In this document: positions 58,269 through 64,000 of the stretch, one piece after another | Position numbering within the stretch: the stretch's first letter is position 1 | Layout of the letters: every line of letters starts with the position of its first letter | Assembly (NCBI GenBank): GCA_027484605.1 | Contig: JAIXSR010000158.1 | Span: forward strand, 1-64,000 | Reading direction: 5' to 3' | Length of the DNA: 64,000 nt | Source of the DNA: Hyphomicrobiales bacterium | Lineage (GTDB): Bacteria; Pseudomonadota; Alphaproteobacteria; Rhizobiales; Beijerinckiaceae | The notes under the pieces: generated by a model | Database searches by the model: none | Told to the model about the DNA's origin: nothing | Seen by the model: only the letters and a program-made list of their open reading frames with translations | Program-made: the position numbers and the translations under genes

Positions 58269-59759
58269 ATGGCCGAACCCTGTGATCTTCCTGCCGTGGT
58301 GGCACGGCAGGCGATGGCCTCGCGCGCTTTGTCGCCGGTGGAACTGGTCAAGAGCTGCATCGCGCGGATCGAGGCGGTCGACCCGGCCGTCAATGCGATG
58401 ATCGCTCGGGATTTCGAGGCCGCCCGGGCCGAGGCCCGCGAGAAGGAAGCCGCGATCCTGCGCGGCGACCCGCTGGGGCCGCTGCACGGCCTGCCCCTCG
58501 CGGTGAAGGACCTCATCGATGCGAAAGGCCTGCCGACCACGTTCGGCTCGCCCCTCTTCGCCACCAACCGGGCCGGCAAGGACGAGGCCATCGTCGCCAT
58601 GCTGCGCAGGGCCGGCGCCATCGTCATCGGCAAGACCAACACGCCGGAATGGGGTGCCGGCGGGAACACGCGCAACGCCCTTCATGGCGTGACCGGCAAT
58701 CCCTTCGACCCGGGCCGTTCGGCAGCCGGCTCGTCGGGCGGCTCCGCCGTCGCGGTCGCCACGGGCATGGTGCCGCTGGCAACCGGCTCCGATACCGGCG
58801 GCTCGCTGCGCAACCCCGCCGCCTTCAACGGCGTCGTCGGCTACCGGCCTTCGCCCGGCCTTGTGGCCAGCGACAGCCGCAACATGAGCTGGATCCAGCT
58901 GGCCCAGCTTGGCCCCATGGCCCGGAATGTCCCGGATGCATGCCTGATGCTGTCCTGCATGATGGAACGGGAAGCGGCCGACGCCATCTCCGTCATAGCC
59001 CATGAAGGCCATCCCGATTCAGCCCGCTTCGCCGATCCGCGTCCGGCAGCCTTGCGGAACCTCCGCGTCGCGATCTCGCCCGATCTCGGCTTCGCGCCCA
59101 CGGAAAGCGCCATCCGGACGGTCTTTGCCGGGAAATGCCGGCATCTCGCCGGACTGGTCGGCCATGTCGAGGAAGCCCATCCGGATTGCCGCGATGCCGA
59201 CGAGGTCTTCGGGATCCTGCGCGGAGTGCTGTTCCTGGGCCGGCACCGGGAACTGGCGGAGCGCCATCCGGACCAGGTCGGCCCCAACATCCACCTGCAG
59301 ATTGCCGAGGGCCTTCGCTACACCGCGGCAGACGTCGCGCGCGCGCTGTCGATGCAGACGGCGATGTACCGGTCATGGCAGGGATTCTTCGAGCGTTTCG
59401 ACCTGCTCGTCACCCCGGCGATCACGATCAGCCCACGGTCCTGGCGCGAGCTCTATCCGGCCGAAATCGACGGAAAGCCGACGCGCACCTATTACCAATG
59501 GCTGGCCCTGGCCTATGCCATCACCAATACCGGCCATCCCGCCATCGCCATCCCCATGGGGCGGGATCATGCCGGCCTGCCATTCGGGCTCCAGATTGTC
59601 GGGCCACGGGGCGGGGATCTCAAGGTTCTCGCCGCCGCGCGGGCGCTCGAATTGGCCTTCGCTGCGTCCGAAGAGACCGCGCGGCCGCAGCCGGATATTG
59701 AATGGCTCAAGGCGCAGCCCCCGCTCGCCGAAGCCGAGGGCTTCCGCGCCTTCGACTGA
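58269..59759 (+). CDS. Amidase-signature family amidase
   Basis: A 496-residue hydrolase. The AS-family triad fits: Lys80 (LAVKDLIDAKG), cis-Ser155 (SAAGSSGGSA) and nucleophile Ser179 (GSDTGGSLRNPA), with the 75- and 24-residue spacing of the family. There is no signal peptide, so it is cytosolic, acting after uptake. The substrate is unknown. Co-transcribed with the Bug-type gene. Confidence 0.92.
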   Translation: MAEPCDLPAVVARQAMASRALSPVELVKSCIARIEAVDPAVNAMIARDFEAARAEAREKEAAILRGDPLGPLHGLPLAVKDLIDAKGLPTTFGSPLFATNRAGKDEAIVAMLRRAGAIVIGKTNTPEWGAGGNTRNALHGVTGNPFDPGRSAAGSSGGSAVAVATGMVPLATGSDTGGSLRNPAAFNGVVGYRPSPGLVASDSRNMSWIQLAQLGPMARNVPDACLMLSCMMEREAADAISVIAHEGHPDSARFADPRPAALRNLRVAISPDLGFAPTESAIRTVFAGKCRHLAGLVGHVEEAHPDCRDADEVFGILRGVLFLGRHRELAERHPDQVGPNIHLQIAEGLRYTAADVARALSMQTAMYRSWQGFFERFDLLVTPAITISPRSWRELYPAEIDGKPTRTYYQWLALAYAITNTGHPAIAIPMGRDHAGLPFGLQIVGPRGGDLKVLAAARALELAFAASEETARPQPDIEWLKAQPPLAEAEGFRAFD

Positions 59760-59786
59760 GGGCTTGCGGCGTGGCGCCATGAAAAA

Positions 59787-59832
59787 GGGCCGGAACCCTG
59801 AGCTGAAAACGATCAGATCAGGGTTCCGGCCC
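59787..59832 (-). terminator. Strong hairpin terminator of the RNA helicase gene
   Basis: A perfect 15-bp stem (59787-59801 with 59818-59832), 16-nt loop, followed on the minus strand by TTTTTC. Placed between the convergent amidase and helicase genes. The stem can also end transcripts from the left. Confidence 0.88.
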
Positions 59833-59880
59833 GAACGGGCTTCCGGATACGGCTAGGCAGCCTGCCTGGCCGGCGCGGGG

Positions 59881-61185
59881 TCAGCGGCGGCCGTTATGCC
59901 GGGCTTCGCCGCCACCTTCCGCCGAACCGGAGCGATGATGCGGGTTGTTCGGCCGGCGATGCGGCCGGCCACCGCGCGGCTGCTCCTTGCCGGGGCGGCC
60001 ATGCGGCGCCGGACGGGCCGCCTGGGGTTCCCGGATGACCGCGGCTTCCGCTGTGATCCCCTCGGGAAGCGGCAGGGCCGGAATCGGCAGGCGCGTCAGC
60101 TTCTCGATGTCGCGCAGGAAGGGCCGCTCATCCGAAGCGCAGAAGGACAGGGCGATCCCCGTCGCGCCGGCGCGGGCCGTCCGGCCGATCCGGTGCACAT
60201 AGGATTCGGGCACGTTCGGCAGTTCGAAATTGATGACATGCGAGACGCCCTCGACATCGATCCCGCGGGCCGCGATATCGGTGGCGACGAGAACCCGGCA
60301 ATTGCCCGAGCGGAAGGCACCGAGTGCCCGCTCGCGCTGCGCCTGGCTCTTGTTGCCATGAATGGCACTGGCTTCGATGCCTGACTTGACGAGATGCTTC
60401 ACCACGCGGTCGGCGCCATGCTTGGTGCGGGTGAAGACGAGGACGCGGTCAATGGCCGCATCGCCGAGGACGGCTTCGAGCAGCGACTGCTTGGCAGCCG
60501 TCGGGACGAACATCACGCCCTGCGTCACGCGCTCGGCCGTTGTCGCGACCGGTGTCACCGCCACCTTGACGGGATCCGTCAGGAAGGCATCGGCAAGGCC
60601 CGAAATCGTGGACGGCATGGTCGCGGAGAAGAACAGACTCTGCCGCTTCTTCGGCAGCATCGGGATGATGCGCTTGAGCGGCACGATGAAGCCGAGATCG
60701 AGCATCTGGTCGGCCTCGTCGAGAACCAGGATCTCGAGATCGCGCAGCGAAAGGGCGCGCTGGTCGATCAGATCCAGCAGGCGGCCCGGCGTTGCCACCA
60801 GGATATCCGCACCCGGCGCGAGCCGGCGGATCTGCTTGCCGATCGGCACGCCGCCGAAGACGACATCGATCGAGAGATGCATGAACTTGCCATAGGCACG
60901 GAAGCTTTCCGCGATCTGGCTGGCCAGTTCACGGGTCGGGCTGAGGATCAGCGCCCGGCAGGTGCCGGGCTTGCGGGTCGTGCCCGACTTGCCGAGCCGA
61001 TGCAGGATCGGCAGCGCGAAGGCCGCCGTTTTGCCGGTACCGGTCTGGGCGATGCCCAGCAGGTCCCGGCCGGCCATTGCCTGCGGGATGGCCTGCGTCT
61101 GGATCGGGGTGGGTTGGGTATAGCCCTCGGCGGCGAGCGCACGCTGCAACGGCGCGAGGAGCTGGAAATCAGAGAAACTGGTCAA
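59881..61185 (-). CDS. DEAD-box ATP-dependent RNA helicase, RhlE-like
   Basis: A 434-residue helicase. Q-motif GYTQPTPIQTQAI, motif I AQTGTGKT, PTRELA, TPGRLLD, DEAD (VLDEADQM), SAT, and motif VI YVHRIGRTARAG are all there. The C-terminus is a basic Arg/Gly/Pro/His-rich RNA-binding tail. Members unwind structured RNA in ribosome assembly or cold. I chose TTG at 61185, giving MTSFSDF and GGAAAG 8 bp upstream; the frame is open further 5' to 61356 but shows no conservation. Confidence 0.9.
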   Translation of the reverse strand: MTSFSDFQLLAPLQRALAAEGYTQPTPIQTQAIPQAMAGRDLLGIAQTGTGKTAAFALPILHRLGKSGTTRKPGTCRALILSPTRELASQIAESFRAYGKFMHLSIDVVFGGVPIGKQIRRLAPGADILVATPGRLLDLIDQRALSLRDLEILVLDEADQMLDLGFIVPLKRIIPMLPKKRQSLFFSATMPSTISGLADAFLTDPVKVAVTPVATTAERVTQGVMFVPTAAKQSLLEAVLGDAAIDRVLVFTRTKHGADRVVKHLVKSGIEASAIHGNKSQAQRERALGAFRSGNCRVLVATDIAARGIDVEGVSHVINFELPNVPESYVHRIGRTARAGATGIALSFCASDERPFLRDIEKLTRLPIPALPLPEGITAEAAVIREPQAARPAPHGRPGKEQPRGGRPHRRPNNPHHRSGSAEGGGEARHNGRR

Positions 61186-61436
61186 GGGAAATGCTTTCCA
61201 AGGAAGGCGGCCAGCAGGCCGCCATGCCCGCGGGAATGCCTGCGGGACTTCTGGGAACAGCTCGCGTGATGGAGCTGTCGGATCAACGAACGATTGAAGG
61301 GGAAAGCCGGCGCCGGATCTCGGTTCGAGGATCGGCGCAACCACGCTGCTTTGCACACGCGCCGTTCTGGCGCTGACGTTCTGCAGCCCTCATGCGCTTG
61401 TTGCACCGCAATGTCAAGGCGCAGCCCGCCGGGCCC

Positions 61437-62558
61437 TCATTCGGAGATCACGGTCTCGACAAGCTGGAAGGGCGAGGAAACCACCGCCCCCAGCGTCCGG
61501 AAGACATAGGCCCCGGCCCCCCGGACGGCACCGCCGGATTTCTCGAGTTCCCGGAGGCGGGGCTGGAATTTGGCCAGCATCACGAACCGGTCGTGGTGGA
61601 AGCTGTCGCCGGAATCGAGCGCGGAGATGTCAACCACGCGCAGCCGCGCCTCCCGGGCAATGTCCAGCAGGCGCGGATCCTTCACATCCATCGCGCCGAG
61701 CCGCTGGTATCCTCCGGCGAGGCGGCTCGAGGCCTTGAGCGCCCGGTCATCCGGCGAGGTGAGCACGGTCATAGGCGGATCGAGGGGACCGATGGCCTGC
61801 ATCTGGGTGCGGAAGACATCGATATCGATATCCGGCGCCGCCAGCGTGACCCGAGGCTTCGGCAGGCCGGCCCAGCGCCCCGCCAGCCGCATGTCGCGCA
61901 CGGTTTCCACCGTCAGCCAGGTGCCCATGCTGTGCGCCAGGATACCGAGCGTGCCGGCGCTCCGCCCCTGGGCCGCGAGCCCGATCAGATCGGCCAGATA
62001 CTGGCGCGAATAGGTCGAGGAATCCCGGTCCGTCAGATACCCGGTCAGCTGCCCCTGCGAGGGCCAGGCGAACAGGACGAAAGTGCCCGGAAAATCGGAA
62101 TCCGCCTTCATCTGGGCGCCGCGGAAGATCGCATCCCGGAAACCGGTATTGTAGCCATGGACGAAGATGCCGAGCCGGGGATTGCCGGGCTTCGGCCGGA
62201 TCTCGCGCTCGAACTGCGCCCGGTCGAGCCGCCTTTCGCTGAGGACGGTGAAGCCGTTGGCCGGGTTCAGATGGTCATCGCCCACCTCGATCGCCCCGGC
62301 CTCGTGGCCTGGCGGAATCGTGACCACATAGGCGGCAAAATGCAGCGCAGCGGCGCGATTGTTCGAGAATTCGCGAGCATCCTGGCTATTCGGCGCGCGC
62401 GTGGTCGCCACATAGAGTTCCACCGTCCTGGCGCCTGCCGGCAAGGGCTGCTCGACAATCGCCACGGCATTGCGGCCGGAACTGGCACAACCGGCAAGGC
62501 CCAGCGCCATCACGAGGCCCGCTATCCAGATCCGCACCCTACCCGGTGTGATACTCAT
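61437..62558 (-). CDS. DUF900-type alpha/beta-hydrolase lipoprotein
   Basis: A 373-residue lipoprotein: LVMALGLAGC gives the lipobox (Cys24). The rest is an alpha/beta-hydrolase of the DUF900 group: LFVATTR-like opening (LYVATTRAP), IFVHGYNTGFRDA oxyanion region, nucleophile Ser in ILAHSMGTWL, and LAAPDIDIDVF. The substrate is unknown. The 251 bp downstream to the helicase start have no gene I can support. Confidence 0.88.
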   Translation of the reverse strand: MSITPGRVRIWIAGLVMALGLAGCASSGRNAVAIVEQPLPAGARTVELYVATTRAPNSQDAREFSNNRAAALHFAAYVVTIPPGHEAGAIEVGDDHLNPANGFTVLSERRLDRAQFEREIRPKPGNPRLGIFVHGYNTGFRDAIFRGAQMKADSDFPGTFVLFAWPSQGQLTGYLTDRDSSTYSRQYLADLIGLAAQGRSAGTLGILAHSMGTWLTVETVRDMRLAGRWAGLPKPRVTLAAPDIDIDVFRTQMQAIGPLDPPMTVLTSPDDRALKASSRLAGGYQRLGAMDVKDPRLLDIAREARLRVVDISALDSGDSFHHDRFVMLAKFQPRLRELEKSGGAVRGAGAYVFRTLGAVVSSPFQLVETVISE

Positions 62559-62821
62559 CGACGCAACTTCCCCGCTCGCGCCGGACTACCCCGCAGACAT
62601 GGACGGAACAGACGGCCAAAGGCCTTGCCCAGCAAGGCCATCCGGTTTTGGAAGAACATGGGAACATCGTCAAGCGGGACGCGCCGGCACCGCAGCCGGG
62701 CTTGACTCGGGAACAGGCTCCGTAGTCGATAGCGGACGGGTTCAAGATGGCCTGCGAAGCTACCCTGAACCCTTCTAATTTATTGATATTATATATAATT
62801 TCCGGAAAACGAGACCATGGC

Positions 62822-62898
62822 TGGTGATCCCGACTGGATTCGAACCAGTGGCCTACAGTTTAGGAAACTGCCGCTCTATCCTGCTGAGCTACGGGACC
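62822..62898 (-). tRNA. tRNA-Arg (anticodon CCU)
   Basis: A 77-nt cloverleaf on the minus strand with encoded CCA. Acceptor stem GGTCCCG / CGGGATC (one G-T pair), D-loop TAGCTCAGCAGGATAGAGC, anticodon loop TTCCTAA giving anticodon CCU for AGG codons, and T-arm with GGTTCGAATCC. AGG is a rare codon in GC-rich genomes of this kind. An AT-rich tract lies about 10-50 bp beyond its 3' end. Confidence 0.95.
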
Positions 62899-62932
62899 AA
62901 TGGCGAAGGCCATAGCAGAATTCGCAAGCAAA

Positions 62933-63754
62933 ATGCACCCTGCCCTGTCCCCTTCGCGCGTTTTTTCCCGGTCATTCCGCCTCGGCATCGCGGCTGGCCT
63001 TGTCTTCTCGGCCGCCTCGACCCGCGCCGGCGAGGCGGATTGCCGGCCGGAAGGCGCGGAGCCGGCGGAGATCACCGCCATCACCCGGCAAGGGGGCATT
63101 CGCCTGCGCGATGGCCGGGAGCTCAAACTTGCGCATCTGCTTCCCGCCGATGGCTCCGGGCAACCGGATGCGGAATTCGGGCCGGGGCATCTGGAGACCT
63201 GGCTTTCCGGCCAGAGGGTCGGCTGGAAGCCGGCCGGCGAGCCGGATCGCTGGGGCCGGATTCCCGCCAACCTCTTCCTGCGCGAACCGTCAGGCGCCGA
63301 GCCGGCCTTCTGGCTTCAGGCCGGGCTGGCGCAGCATGGCTGGGCGGCGCTCTGGCCGGGGCGGCTGGCTTCCGGCTGCCTGGCGCGGCTGCTGGCCGCC
63401 GAGCGTCGCGCCCTGGTGGCCGGGCGCGGCATCTGGGCACCGGATGCGCAGGACCTTGCCCTGGCCGGCCTCGGCCGGGATCCTGCAGGCGCTCTCGGCC
63501 GGCGCATCGCCGTCATCCTTCGGGTCCGCTCCGTCCGGAATGGCAGATCGGGCAGCTTCGTCAATTTCGTGCCATCATTGCATGGTTCACCTGCCTTGTT
63601 CCTGACCACTCGACAGATGGAAGCCCTCCGGCATGCTCAGCGCGACCCGTTTTCTTGGCAGGGCAAGCGGGTCCTCTTGCGGTTTGTGGTCCATGAGCCC
63701 GGGCTCGGCAGGATGCGGATCGAAAGCATCGACCAATTCCTCCCGATCGACTAA
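62933..63754 (+). CDS. Secreted SNase-fold (thermonuclease-like) protein
   Basis: A 273-residue protein with a signal peptide (SFRLGIAAGLVFSAAST). The domain resembles staphylococcal nuclease: DGRELKLAHLLPADG aligns with the first active-site loop, DRWGR with the segment carrying Arg87, and AGRGIWAP with the following helix. The calcium Asp and general-base Glu positions look substituted, so activity is doubtful. ATG at 62933 chosen as it fits the signal peptide; ATG at 62900 is possible. Confidence 0.72.
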   Translation: MHPALSPSRVFSRSFRLGIAAGLVFSAASTRAGEADCRPEGAEPAEITAITRQGGIRLRDGRELKLAHLLPADGSGQPDAEFGPGHLETWLSGQRVGWKPAGEPDRWGRIPANLFLREPSGAEPAFWLQAGLAQHGWAALWPGRLASGCLARLLAAERRALVAGRGIWAPDAQDLALAGLGRDPAGALGRRIAVILRVRSVRNGRSGSFVNFVPSLHGSPALFLTTRQMEALRHAQRDPFSWQGKRVLLRFVVHEPGLGRMRIESIDQFLPID

Positions 63755-63764
63755 AGCTCGGGCC

Positions 63765-64000
63765 ATGACATCGACTTCCTTCGGCAGAGACGGTGCGCGC
63801 GCCCGGCCTCATGCCGGCCTCCGCAACCTGCTGCGATCCGGCACGGCGATCGGTTGGGTGGCCGGCCTGGCGCTGGGCCTTGCCGCCTGCATCACGGATT
63901 CAATCACCGTCCCGCCGGTGGAGCCGCAACGCGTGCAGCTGCCTGGCACCGGGCCGCGGCTGGAACCGGGCTCCGAACTGGAGCGCGAACATCGCCGCCT
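63765..64000 (+). CDS. N-terminus of a probable M48 metalloprotease lipoprotein (partial)
   Basis: The frame is open to the end of the window; ~78 residues are visible. It contains a hydrophobic stretch ending VAGLALGLAAC, a lipobox, then a Pro-rich linker and SELEREHRRL. That last segment recalls the region before the HExxH domain in M48-type periplasmic protease lipoproteins, but the catalytic part lies outside. It starts 10 bp after the nuclease-like gene. Confidence 0.5.
   Translation, partial: MTSTSFGRDGARARPHAGLRNLLRSGTAIGWVAGLALGLAACITDSITVPPVEPQRVQLPGTGPRLEPGSELEREHRR

Noticed and set aside
62822-62898. Genomic island boundary at the tRNA
   Set aside because: No integrase, no repeated tRNA end within the window, and flanking genes look chromosomal; kept only as a low-interest observation.

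Overview
The window is a chromosomal segment of a high-GC alphaproteobacterium. Gene content and order point to a member of Rhodospirillales or a close relative. Evidence: the metX-metW pair divergent from chorismate mutase-hisC-tyrA, ftsEX beside a MJ0042 zinc-ribbon gene and hpt, the block lysC / ptsP-prfA-prmC / DUF4167 / clpB, ubiG-DUF1178-nitrilase-grxC-comF, secA divergent from a parvulin PPIase and argJ, and aroK-aroB beside xerD and accA. Coding density is very high. At least ten adjacent gene pairs overlap by the 4-base ATGA type. Several genes start with GTG or TTG. This assignment is inferred from content; no 16S gene is present.

Layout. 0-2 kb: polyhydroxybutyrate precursor genes phaA (3' end only), a DUF1737 gene and phaB. 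2-6 kb: an MGMT-like protein, a YddG-like exporter, a GNAT, a DUF985 cupin, glyoxalase II and a methyltransferase. 6-11 kb: methionine (metX, metW) and tyrosine/phenylalanine (chorismate mutase, hisC, tyrA) synthesis, separated by a divergent promoter region with a tandem 28-bp repeat. 11-18 kb: envelope and division genes (DUF2125, plsC, YdcF, ftsX, ftsE), then the zinc-ribbon protein, hpt and a single-domain response regulator. 18-30 kb: tspO, a DMT exporter, clpB, a MOSC protein, DUF4167, prmC, prfA, ptsP and lysC. 30-36 kb: ubiG, DUF1178, nitrilase, grxC, comF, a BioC/NDUFAF5-like methyltransferase, a 58-residue Flp pilin, mutT, argJ and a parvulin. 37-46 kb: secA, a putative methyltransferase, an L,D-transpeptidase lipoprotein, accA, xerD with a 49-residue membrane peptide, aroK and aroB. 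46-53 kb: an NdvA-like exporter, motA-motB, a CAP-domain lipoprotein and a large MscS-type channel. 61-64 kb: a lipoprotein hydrolase, tRNA-Arg(CCU), a nuclease-fold protein and the start of a probable M48 protease lipoprotein.

The most accessory-looking part is 53.0-59.8 kb. It holds a divergent idnO/idnD pair (L-idonate to gluconate) and an ACC deaminase gene (acdS) divergent from its probable Lrp-type regulator (acdR). A MarR regulator follows, divergent from an orphan Bug-type solute-binding protein and an amidase. Together these suggest uptake and catabolism of plant- or soil-derived compounds. No transposase, phage, CRISPR array or recognisable defence system was seen, and I found no convincing wholly new system. 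The points most worth following up are the acdS/acdR region with its inverted repeat, the repeat upstream of chorismate mutase, the palindrome upstream of clpB, and a few proteins with altered catalytic motifs.
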